A stretch of DNA of 52,365 nucleotides from Bacteroidia bacterium (lineage in GTDB: Bacteria > Bacteroidota > Bacteroidia > Bacteroidales > Azobacteroidaceae), in contig BNXB01000004.1 in the NCBI GenBank assembly GCA_025999255.1, forward strand, positions 1-52,365, read 5' to 3'. The translations under genes were made by a program, and so were the position numbers. Positions 18,281 to 25,472 of this stretch are shown here, piece by piece; within the stretch, counting starts at the first letter, position 1, and the number at the start of each line of letters is the position of its first letter. The notes beneath the pieces were generated by a model. It was not told where the DNA came from. It made no database searches and saw only the letters and a list, made by a program, of their open reading frames with translations.

Positions 18281-19834
18281 CTACCCATGGATATATGGCA
18301 ACGCTATGGTGAAAACCGTCCCCACTCCATATTCACTTTCTACCCTGATAGAACCATTATGATCGTCAATGATTTTCTTCACATAAGCCAATCCAAGTCC
18401 AAAACCTTTCACGTCATGACGATTTCCGGTATGCACCCGGTAGAACCGTTCGAAAATCTTTTTCAGATTTTCTTTCTTTATACCGACACCATTATCCCGG
18501 ACGCTAATCAGGATTTTATCCCCTTCATTGTAAGTTTTTGCATAAAGTTCGAGAGGAACATCTTCCTTCCTGTACTTTACCGCATTTTCCATCAGATTGA
18601 ACAATACATTCGTAAAATGCATTTCATCCACATAAATGGTAGAATCCAAAGCTTCCAGATCAACATCCAGCGCTCCTCCTATTTTTTCTACTCTCAAAAC
18701 AAATGTATGGGCAATATTCGCCAGCAAATCATTTGCATCCAATTCTTTCATTTTCAGTGTTGTCTTATTCTTTTCAAAGAGCGACATCTGCAACACTTTT
18801 TCAATCAGGAAACTCAATCGCTTTGTTTCATCGTTAATCACTCCGGAAATATGAGAGAATAACTGAGGAGATTTGTTAACACCTCCATCTTTCAACATCT
18901 GTGAAGCCAATGAAATTGTCGCCACAGGAGTTTTCAATTCATGAGTCATATTATTGATAAAATCGGTCTTCATCTCCGACAAACGCTTTTGCCTGAATAC
19001 AATAAGAATAGTCAGGATAAAGACTATCAACAATACGAGTGTAAATGCCACAGAAGGGGCGATAAAGCCGATCGACCGCAACAAATAATCCTGCTGATCC
19101 GGAAAAGAAACCAGTAGTGTATAAAGCTTTTGCGGAGGATCTTTAGGAAACAAAACCTGAGTATAAGCATGTTTCATATCATCCTCCTTAAAATCCAGGG
19201 TTTTATACACAATATGTTTATCTTTTTCAATGATCGCAAAATGGTATGGCAACATCAGGTTATTATTCGCCAACTCAGAACGGATATAGGCATCCAGGCT
19301 CTTGAAACTTATCCGTTCCTCAATGGTGGGCGCCGGATCCGGTTTCATCAATATTTTCATTGCCTCTTTCAGAAGATCCTGTAAATCAAAATAGCGTTCC
19401 TGATAAGCTTCCTGTAAATCAATCGAAGCGCTGACCAAATCATTTTTACCGTAACTGGGAACAATATCAATAAGCGGATTTTTAACTATCTCTGTACCGC
19501 CCCGAATCTCCACCGTCGTAGTCGTACCTGTTCCATCGGCAGTGATGCTTAAACGCTGTTGCTCGCGCGTAATAAGCCGTTGAGAGTATGTGATAGATTT
19601 ATTCTTAGGCAAGTATTTTTTACGTGCAACATCAAACTGCTCCGTCAATACTTTACTTGCCTGATCAAGTTCCAAATTCCGGGAAACCTGGTATAAGCTA
19701 CGCTTCACAGCCTCATTGAATTGTTGTTCCTGACTTTCCATCATGTTCCTGATATAAGTCACCTGTAAATATAACAACCCAATGAACGCAAAAACCATTA
19801 CTCCCGTGAATAACCAAATCGTTGATTTCCTCAT
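18281..19834 (-). CDS. rprX: RprX-like membrane sensor histidine kinase
   Basis: The 517-residue sensor has an N-terminal membrane helix (residues ~5-27), a periplasmic sensing region (~28-255), and a second helix (~258-285, VAFTLVLLIVFILTILIVF). The dimerisation domain carries the H-box FINNMTHELKTPVAT, and the ATPase domain has N-box NLMENAVKYR, G1 DNGVGI, F-box FERFYRV and G2 GFGLGLAYVKK. All boxes are intact. In B. fragilis RprX/RprY was found through altered tetQ expression, and the wider role seems to be envelope and stress control. It is the first gene of the rprX-rprY unit. No clear -7 box was found upstream. Confidence 0.87.
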   Translation of the reverse strand: MRKSTIWLFTGVMVFAFIGLLYLQVTYIRNMMESQEQQFNEAVKRSLYQVSRNLELDQASKVLTEQFDVARKKYLPKNKSITYSQRLITREQQRLSITADGTGTTTTVEIRGGTEIVKNPLIDIVPSYGKNDLVSASIDLQEAYQERYFDLQDLLKEAMKILMKPDPAPTIEERISFKSLDAYIRSELANNNLMLPYHFAIIEKDKHIVYKTLDFKEDDMKHAYTQVLFPKDPPQKLYTLLVSFPDQQDYLLRSIGFIAPSVAFTLVLLIVFILTILIVFRQKRLSEMKTDFINNMTHELKTPVATISLASQMLKDGGVNKSPQLFSHISGVINDETKRLSFLIEKVLQMSLFEKNKTTLKMKELDANDLLANIAHTFVLRVEKIGGALDVDLEALDSTIYVDEMHFTNVLFNLMENAVKYRKEDVPLELYAKTYNEGDKILISVRDNGVGIKKENLKKIFERFYRVHTGNRHDVKGFGLGLAYVKKIIDDHNGSIRVESEYGVGTVFTIALPYIHG

Positions 19835-20082
19835 ATCTTCAACCGAACTTCAAATGTTAAAACAAAGAACGCATTTTTTTGTTTAACAAATACTCAAAAA
19901 ATGAAAAAAGTTTAAACACAATGAATAAATAATTTTAACAAACGGAAGATTTTATGTCTTTATTGGAAATTTAAGTTAAATTTAACATTTATTAATGAAT
20001 TTTAAATAGTGGATTTTAAGTTATAAGTAGGCTTACGCACGAAAAAACGTAAAACCTAAAACGTATAACATAAAACTTATAC

Positions 20083-20090
20083 TATCTTTG
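20083..20090 (+). promoter_or_regulatory. -7 box of a probable integrase-module promoter
   Basis: TATCTTTG is a full match to TAnnTTTG and is followed by G-C-A, as at the carA promoter. The -33 region at the right distance is A-rich and unconvincing. Confidence 0.4.
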
Positions 20091-20327
20091 CAGAAGACCC
20101 CTCAAAAGCGCGGAAACCCGCAAAATCAGGTAAAAGATTGGTATTAAGCATAAAGTGTCTTCGGTTGTCTTTGGTTGCCGAGTAGTGAAAATGCGTTTTC
20201 AGGCGGATTTCGGAATACTTTCCGTTTCCAAACCGTTACCCATTTTTATCGGTGAAAAGCGCGACAAATCAATGACGTTAAGATGCTGGTTTTGACGTTT
20301 TTTGGCTTCATACCCCATTGTTCTTAT

Positions 20328-20371
20328 AACTCACAGTGAAACTAATTTTGTAACTTAAAAAATTGTGAGTT
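20328..20371 (+). promoter_or_regulatory. Inverted repeat ending at the start codon of integrase 1
   Basis: AACTCACA (20328-20335) and TGTGAGTT (20364-20371) are perfect 8-base arms around a 28-base AT-rich loop. The second arm ends one base before the ATG at 20373, so the arm occupies the ribosome-binding region. It could be a repressor or Xis/Int site, or an RNA hairpin that blocks translation. Confidence 0.5.
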
Positions 20372-20372
20372 T

Positions 20373-21605
20373 ATGAACACAGATTTAAAGGTTTCGTTCT
20401 ACCTCAAACGAGAACGCAAGAGTAATGATAATCGGAGTTTTCCGATTGTAGGAAAAATTATCATCGGCAAGAGTATTGCCCAATTCAGTTCCAAACTGAA
20501 AATTGATGAACGGTTGTGGAATGTCAAATCAGGGCGAGCAATCGGAAAAAGCAAGGTTACCACAGAGTTGAACAGAGAATTGAATAAAATCAACCTTTTC
20601 ATTCATTCCCATTATTCTGAAATCCTGAAACGTACGGGAAAAGTTACGGCGACAGAAGTCAAAAATGCTTTTCAGGGTATTGCGTCTTCGCAAAAAACCT
20701 TGCTTGTGCTGTTTGATGAGATGATGCAGGAATTTTATTCAAGAGTAGATATTGACAGAGCCATAGGCAGTTACCGGCAATACGTCAATACCAAAAAGCA
20801 CTTGCAACGGTTTTTGAAAGAAAAGTACCATATTAGCGACATTCCGCTTAATCAGTTGGATTTGCCGTTTATAGAATCCTTTGACTTCTATTTACGAATC
20901 GAACGAAAATTAAAGCCGTCATCAGTTAATAGCGTTATCGTTCAACTGTTATCAATGGCGCGTACAGCCCTGCACCGGAATTTAATTACCCGCCCACCTT
21001 TCTTCGGTTATAAAATGGAAAGACCTGTTTTTCAAATCAGAACATTGACGGCAGACGAATTTGAAAAGATTGTTTCAACACCTATTCAATCACAACAACT
21101 TTCATTTGTTCGCGACCTGTTTGTTTTCGCCTCTTTCACAGGCATATCCTATATTGATTTGAAAAATCTGACTTGGAAAGAAATTATCAAGGAAGAAGAC
21201 GGTAGTTTATGGATTTCCAAATCCCGCCAAAAGACAGGCGTTTTATTCAACGTCAAACTTTTGGATATTCCGATTCGGATAATTGAAAAATACAGGGATT
21301 TTTCAAAGGAAGGTTTTGTGTTTAATGTCTATTGCCTTGTAAGAATCAATACTTTGCTGAAACAAATAGCCGAACTTTGCGGGATTAACAAAAATTTGAG
21401 TTTTCACGTTTCCCGCCACACGTTTGCAAGCCAAGTATGCTTGTCGCAGGGAGTGCCGATTGAAAGTGTAAGTAGAATGTTAGGGCATACAGACATCACT
21501 ACTACACAGCGTTATGCGCACGTCAATCTTGATAAAATCGGTGGCGATATGAAAATGCTTTCCGCACGTTTGGCAAACGATTTTTCTTTTTCGTTAAACG
21601 CTTAA
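20373..21605 (+). CDS. Tyrosine recombinase / integrase 1 (Bacteroidota element type)
   Basis: The 410-residue protein has an N-terminal arm-type and SAM-like core-binding region (residues ~100-205) and a catalytic domain (~215-405). The C-terminal box is intact: HVSRHTFASQ (His and Arg), MLGHTDITTT (His) and the tyrosine nucleophile in QRYAHV. The first catalytic arginine, in TGxR of most family members, is replaced by Ser in FTGISYIDLKNL, as reported for IntDOT of the conjugative transposon CTnDOT. It starts at the ATG right after an inverted repeat and is followed 11 bp later by a second integrase. It probably directs integration and excision of this module. Confidence 0.9.
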   Translation: MNTDLKVSFYLKRERKSNDNRSFPIVGKIIIGKSIAQFSSKLKIDERLWNVKSGRAIGKSKVTTELNRELNKINLFIHSHYSEILKRTGKVTATEVKNAFQGIASSQKTLLVLFDEMMQEFYSRVDIDRAIGSYRQYVNTKKHLQRFLKEKYHISDIPLNQLDLPFIESFDFYLRIERKLKPSSVNSVIVQLLSMARTALHRNLITRPPFFGYKMERPVFQIRTLTADEFEKIVSTPIQSQQLSFVRDLFVFASFTGISYIDLKNLTWKEIIKEEDGSLWISKSRQKTGVLFNVKLLDIPIRIIEKYRDFSKEGFVFNVYCLVRINTLLKQIAELCGINKNLSFHVSRHTFASQVCLSQGVPIESVSRMLGHTDITTTQRYAHVNLDKIGGDMKMLSARLANDFSFSLNA

Positions 21606-21616
21606 CAGTTAGAATT

Positions 21617-22873
21617 ATGGAAAAGCAAAGGAGTACATTCAAGTTGTTGTTTTACATCAACACAAGTAAAACGAAGAAAAACGACAAATGCCCGATAGTG
21701 GGGAGAATAAGCATTGACGGTAAAAGCACAGCCTTTTCAACGGGAATAGATGTTTTGCCTGCCGATTGGGATTCAAACAAGGGAATTGCAAAAAGCAACA
21801 TTACCATTAACAGGAAGTTAGATGATTTCGGGACTGAAACAGCCAAGCATTATAAAAATATGCTTGAAACCAAAGGCTATGTAACCGCCGAATCGCTTAA
21901 AAACGCGCTTCGGGGAATCGGCGTAAATCAAAACAGCCTGATGCAGGAGTTTTCCGCCTATCTCGAAGAAAAGCGGAAAAGCATCGGGATACGGTTTGCA
22001 GAGAGTTCGTACAAGCTGTACAATGACGGATACAGGCATTTAAGAACTTACCTTATTGAAAAATTGGGCGTTGATGATATTCCTTTTGGCAAAGTGGATA
22101 TTGCACTGATAGAAGACTACTCATATTATCTGAAAATTGAATTAAGAATGGCTGCATTTTCCGTCAGGGCGTTTATGAAACCGTTTCGCACAACTGTCAG
22201 GCGGGCGTTTAACAAAGGGCTGTTACTGCAAGACCCGTTCTTGGACTATACGTTTGAAAAGGACAATACAAAACGACGTTGGCTTTCCAAAGAGGAAATT
22301 GAACGGTTGATTAAAACAGATATTAAACGTGCATCGACAAGTTTCATTCGGAATATGTTCCTGTTCTCAACGTTCACAGGGCTTGCCTATTCTGATTTGA
22401 AAAACTTGCAGCACAGCAACATCCAAGAACAAAAAGACGGTAGTAAATGGATAGTCATAAACCGTCAAAAGACCGGAACGGCATCTTATATCCCGTTGTT
22501 GAAAATCCCGCTTGCTATTTTGGAAAAGTATCGTGATACAAAGTTTTCGGGCAGCGATGGAAAGATATTCAAAATGCGCACATTGGTAAATATGAATGTC
22601 CAACTGAAAGAAATTGCAAAAGCCGCAGGGATTGACAAACCTTTGAGTTTCCATTTAGCCCGACATTCTTTTGCGACAACTGTCTGTTTGACAAACGGCA
22701 TCCCCATAGAAACATTAAGTCAAATGATGGGACATCTTTCCATTAAAACTACTCAAATCTATGCGAAAGTAACGAGGACTAAACTCAATGAGGATATGAC
22801 CAATCTTGCCGAGCGGATTGAGGGAAAATACAAATTGGCTGATTCAGATTCAAATAACATTAAAGCGTCATAA
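21617..22873 (+). CDS. Tyrosine recombinase / integrase 2
   Basis: This 418-residue protein is homologous along its length to integrase 1 (both start with a KLLFYINTSKTKKND-like segment and share the FxxTFTGLxYxDLKNL motif) but is clearly diverged. The catalytic residues HLARHSFATT, MMGHLSIKTT and the Tyr in QIYAKV are present. The Arg I position reads FTGLAY, so Ala replaces Arg. Tandem integrases of this type occur in Bacteroidota integrative elements, where both may be needed for recombination. The stop is 2 bp before the next ATG, so translation of the two is probably coupled. Confidence 0.9.
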   Translation: MEKQRSTFKLLFYINTSKTKKNDKCPIVGRISIDGKSTAFSTGIDVLPADWDSNKGIAKSNITINRKLDDFGTETAKHYKNMLETKGYVTAESLKNALRGIGVNQNSLMQEFSAYLEEKRKSIGIRFAESSYKLYNDGYRHLRTYLIEKLGVDDIPFGKVDIALIEDYSYYLKIELRMAAFSVRAFMKPFRTTVRRAFNKGLLLQDPFLDYTFEKDNTKRRWLSKEEIERLIKTDIKRASTSFIRNMFLFSTFTGLAYSDLKNLQHSNIQEQKDGSKWIVINRQKTGTASYIPLLKIPLAILEKYRDTKFSGSDGKIFKMRTLVNMNVQLKEIAKAAGIDKPLSFHLARHSFATTVCLTNGIPIETLSQMMGHLSIKTTQIYAKVTRTKLNEDMTNLAERIEGKYKLADSDSNNIKAS

Positions 22874-22875
22874 TT

Positions 22876-23250
22876 ATGGAAAGAGGGAAAATTATAATCA
22901 ACGAAAGCGGGGTAGAAATTATTCCTGCAAACGGCAACGTATGGTTGTCGGAATGGCAAATCGCAGAACTTTTCGGCGTGTTCATAGCCAAAGTGAGTAG
23001 TAACATAAGGGCGATACTGAAATCGGGCGTTTTGCGAGAAAATGAAGTTTTGTGCAGTTTTCATTACGCAAACGGCGGAAGCGTGGATTTGTACAATCTT
23101 GAAATGATTACGGCGTTGTCATTTCGGATTAAATCAAAGAATAGCGAGATTTTTCGCAGTTGGCTGATGAAAAGGGCGGTAGAGCCAAAAAGGAAATTGT
23201 CGCCGGTAATGGCTTACCTTTGCGATGAAAGGAAAATAAGTCTGAATTAG
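22876..23250 (+). CDS. RhuM-like small protein of the integrase module
   Basis: The 124-residue protein resembles the N-terminal domain of RhuM/virulence-associated proteins: VWLSEWQIAELFGV matches the VWLTQ-x-QMAxLF motif, followed by VSSNIRAILKSG, YNLEMITALSFRIKSKNSEIFRSW. This is a DNA-binding-like fold of unknown activity. It is much shorter than full RhuM (~330 residues) and ends soon after the RSW motif, so it may be a natural short form or a truncated copy. It follows integrase 2 by 2 bp, so it is probably an accessory factor of the same element. Confidence 0.6.
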   Translation: MERGKIIINESGVEIIPANGNVWLSEWQIAELFGVFIAKVSSNIRAILKSGVLRENEVLCSFHYANGGSVDLYNLEMITALSFRIKSKNSEIFRSWLMKRAVEPKRKLSPVMAYLCDERKISLN

Positions 23251-23270
23251 TCGCATTAAAGCGTCTTATG

Positions 23271-23419
23271 TCATCCTGTATGCAAAGTTATATGGCGGGA
23301 ATAAATCGTCAAGGCTGAAATGAATTTTGCCGAAAATCTTCCTTTTTTTCAAAAAGAGTATTTTCGACAAAAGCCTTGCCTTATTTATTCCCTTGATAAA
23401 GAGGGTGCATACAGGATGA
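23271..23419. repeat. 149-bp imperfect palindrome between the RhuM-like gene and the excisionase-like gene
   Basis: Nested arms share almost one centre (~23345): a perfect 14-bp pair (23271-23284 / 23406-23419, TCATCCTGTATGCA), a perfect 10-bp pair (23297-23306 / 23383-23392, GGGAATAAAT), a 7-bp pair (23310-23316 / 23372-23378), another 7-bp pair (23331-23337 / 23360-23366), and a CTTTTT/AAAAAG tip. The mismatched stretches between arms are only a few to ~15 bases long. No coding frame of note runs through it. It could be a terminator between convergent genes, but it is far larger than the others in this window. Confidence 0.8.
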
Positions 23420-23431
23420 AAAAGACGATGA

Positions 23432-23651
23432 TTATTCATTTGCAGTAAAATAGCTGTCCGACAACATTTTCCGTATGTCCGATTCCCAATAAAGGATTTT
23501 GCCTTTCAGCCTGATGCAGGGAACAATCCCCTTTGTCCGCCATTCCTGCAAAGTCCGAGCCGACACTTTCAATAACTTGCAAACATCGCTGTTCGTCAAA
23601 AACTTTTCGCCGTTCAGGTGGGGAGTGCGGTTTTTGAGGGCTATTTGTCAT
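23432..23651 (-). pseudogene. Excisionase-like helix-turn-helix gene broken by a one-base frameshift
   Basis: On the minus strand an ATG at 23651 reads MTNSPQ and then leaves frame at a run of five A (T on the plus strand, 23631-23635). With one A removed it continues NRTPHLNGEKFLTNSDVCKL, then LKVSARTLQEWRTKGIVPCI and KILYWESDIRKMLSDSYFTA up to a stop at 23432. That is a complete ~72-residue HTH_17/MerR-like excisionase-type protein. The upstream sequence offers no in-frame start: TGA and TAA close it. The IS3 element begins ~44 bp upstream and may also have removed its promoter. A sequencing error, or real slippage or frameshifting at the A run, are alternatives. Confidence 0.75.
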
Positions 23652-23783
23652 TTCCTGATTTAGGTTGACTGTTTCCAGTCTTATCGCGAAGAAGAGTTGA
23701 CTCGGATTTGTACTTATAACTGATATTTGTTTACTTCAGACAGTTATGCCTGCTTTTTGTTTACTCTTTGTTTCTTATCGCTG

Positions 23784-24773
23784 TCAGGGGTTGACTGGAG
23801 GGCGTAGCCCGGAAGGAAACCCCTGACAGGTTGGCAAAGGTAAACCATTTCCAGCGATATCCAAGCCTTCCATTCGATTTTTTATAGCGATAAGCCTGTA
23901 ACTTGTCCATCTTTTAGTTATTTCTCCGGAGCAGCCGGCAGCCTCTGCCGGTGTCATCATGTCAATACTCATGTGCGGTCTTTCCTGATTGTAAAAGTCA
24001 ACAGCCACAGTTACAGCAGTTATTACTTCTTCAATGTTATGGAAGACAATTCCCTTGAGAAGTTCATTCTTCATCGTGTTGTTGATCCGTTCCGCCTGGG
24101 CATTGTCCTTCGGGTCTGAACTCTCTGTCATACTGATGCGTATGCCATACCGTTTCAAAATAGATACATACTCATGGCTTGCATACTGACAGCCCCTGTC
24201 CGAGTGATGGATGAGATGGATGCTCTCCTGTCCTTCAATACGCTTTAAAGCCTTTGTAAGAGATTCTATCGGATAGGTTGTTGCCAGCGTAGGTCCCACA
24301 CTCCAACCGACGATTTCTTCTGTATAGGCATCCAGTATCATCGACAAATAGCAGAAAACATAAGTGTATTCATTCAGCCAGATGGTGATATAGGTGATAT
24401 CACTTACCCATAACCGGTTGGGTTCCATAGGGATAAAGTCCCTTATGAGGTTCGGATAGACCGGCAGACCGTGTGTGGAGTCCGTTGTCTTGGGTTTCCT
24501 TACCCTTGTCCTGACCTTGAGACCATACTTGTCAACGATATCTTCAAAGCGGTCGCGACCTACCGGACTGTTGCTGCCAAACGCTTTCCGGTACATGTAC
24601 CAGAGCTTCATTCCGCCTATGCCGGGATCTTTTTTCCGTATGCCATAGATGTACTGTAACACGAACTCCTCCTGTGCGACTTTCAGAAGAACCGCTTGCT
24701 CATCATGCTTGTAATATGCCTGCTTGCTTACGCCAAACAGCTTGCAAAGACCGTCTATCGGATACTCCCTCAC
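23784..24773 (-). CDS. IS3-family transposase OrfB (DDE catalytic subunit)
   Basis: This frame gives 329 residues. The integrase catalytic triad is seen in VSDITYI, IHHSDRGCQYAS and NAQAERINNTMKNE (D-D-E), and the end matches YNQERPHMS. The first ~60 residues carry the HTH_21-like YPIDGLCKLFGVSKQAYYKH. No ATG is at the start: the annotated codon is GTG, and the frame is open upstream to the A7 run at 24812-24818. It is therefore probably made as an OrfAB fusion by -1 frameshifting from orfA. It looks complete and possibly active. Confidence 0.9.
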   Translation of the reverse strand: MREYPIDGLCKLFGVSKQAYYKHDEQAVLLKVAQEEFVLQYIYGIRKKDPGIGGMKLWYMYRKAFGSNSPVGRDRFEDIVDKYGLKVRTRVRKPKTTDSTHGLPVYPNLIRDFIPMEPNRLWVSDITYITIWLNEYTYVFCYLSMILDAYTEEIVGWSVGPTLATTYPIESLTKALKRIEGQESIHLIHHSDRGCQYASHEYVSILKRYGIRISMTESSDPKDNAQAERINNTMKNELLKGIVFHNIEEVITAVTVAVDFYNQERPHMSIDMMTPAEAAGCSGEITKRWTSYRLIAIKNRMEGLDIAGNGLPLPTCQGFPSGLRPPVNP

Positions 24774-24793
24774 GTTCTTTGCATGCAGGTTCT

Positions 24794-25168
24794 CTACCGT
24801 TTGACGCCAGCTTTTTTTCTTATTGCGATATTGAACTTGGACTCTGCCACTTGTATCATCTCTTCGTATGCATCCGCTCGCAACCGCTCGTGCTTGAGCT
24901 GTGCCTGCAAACGGGAAACCTCCGCCTGAAGGGATTGGATATCCTTAACTTGAGTGGTGGAAGTGGACGGCTGTTTTTGTGGATTAGTCTTGTGCATTTG
25001 AACAGTTTTTTTACCTTTTTCCGCTGCAAAGATAGCAATCCATCTTGAAACCGTAGAATGACCTATTGGTAAAATGCGCGAAATGCGATCTTCTCCATAG
25101 CCTTTTTCATAATGTAACCTAATCACTTCTTTAAAATACTGTCGTTGTTTTTTTGTGTGTAAATGCAT
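24794..25168 (-). CDS. IS3-family transposase OrfA (DNA-binding subunit)
   Basis: The 124-residue protein has an N-terminal helix-turn-helix (FKEVIRLHYEKGYGEDRISR then GHSTVSRWI) and a coiled coil (IQSLQAEVSRLQAQLKHERL), both typical of OrfA of IS3 elements. It recognises the element ends and dimerises with OrfAB. Near its end the codons aga-aaa-aaa-gct form the slippery A7G run, and the stop comes six codons later. A -1 shift there joins it directly to the orfB frame. Confidence 0.88.
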   Translation of the reverse strand: MHLHTKKQRQYFKEVIRLHYEKGYGEDRISRILPIGHSTVSRWIAIFAAEKGKKTVQMHKTNPQKQPSTSTTQVKDIQSLQAEVSRLQAQLKHERLRADAYEEMIQVAESKFNIAIRKKAGVKR

Positions 25169-25245
25169 AATTAACTCTTTTGTGAGTCAACTTTTTTTAG
25201 CGAAGGACAATTGGAAACAAATTAACTCTTAACTTAATGACATTG

Positions 25246-25399
25246 TGCTTTAGCTTACGGGATAGGCTATGACACGCTATCCAAGTCCCGCATGGGACGG
25301 CACTTGGATACTGTTGTATCATGTGTCGCCCCATGCGGGGCTTAGGGTGTTGGGGTGTCCTAACATGTAGGGTCTGAAATTTTTCATGTGTTTGCCCTG
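25246..25399. repeat. Palindrome-rich dispersed intergenic element, copy B
   Basis: This is a ~154-bp shorter version of the element at 8741-9036, in the opposite orientation. Shared parts, in order, are the TGCTTTAGCTTACGGGATAG end, the CTATCCAAGTCCCG hairpin region, the GTGTCGCCCC-ATGCGGGGC palindrome with TTAGGGT, and the end GTAGGGTCTGAAATTTTTCA followed by TGTTTGCCCTG. It lacks the outer arm and the CGCCGGAGGCG segment of copy A. It ends ~18 bp before the carA -33 box. The 25193-25245 gap before it shows nothing else. Confidence 0.75.
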
Positions 25400-25416
25400 G
25401 GAATTATAAATTTTGA

Positions 25417-25447
25417 TTGTAAATTAGAAACAAAACTATTATCTTTG
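25417..25447 (+). promoter_or_regulatory. carAB promoter
   Basis: TTG (25417-25419), 20 bases, TATCTTTG (25440-25447). The leader to the carA ATG is only ~19 bases, so there is no room for an attenuator; any pyrimidine or arginine control would have to act on initiation. Confidence 0.65.
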
Positions 25448-25472
25448 CAAAGATTTTGATTTAATAAAAAGC

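Larger units (their letters stand above)
19835..20372. other. AT-rich spacer between rprX and the integrase module, with a leader
   Basis: No gene is seen in this 538-bp stretch. It holds a plus-strand TATCTTTG -7 box at 20083-20090, without a clear -33 box, that would give the integrase a ~280-base leader. The composition becomes less AT-rich after ~20100, consistent with crossing into mobile DNA. An attachment-site half could lie here, but none can be assigned. Confidence 0.45.
23695..25192 (-). mobile_element. IS3-family insertion sequence
   Basis: This ~1.5-kb element has terminal inverted repeats AGTTGACTC (23695-23703) and GAGTCAACT (25184-25192). It carries orfA and orfB on the minus strand. 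No obvious 3-5 bp target duplication flanks these ends, so the exact borders may be off by a few bases or one end may have changed after insertion. It sits directly upstream of the frameshifted excisionase-like gene. Confidence 0.85.

Noticed and set aside
23436..23651. 71-codon minus-strand frame MTNSPQKPHSPPERRK...
   Set aside because: Only its first codons are real; the rest is the wrong frame of the excisionase-like gene after the A-run frameshift.
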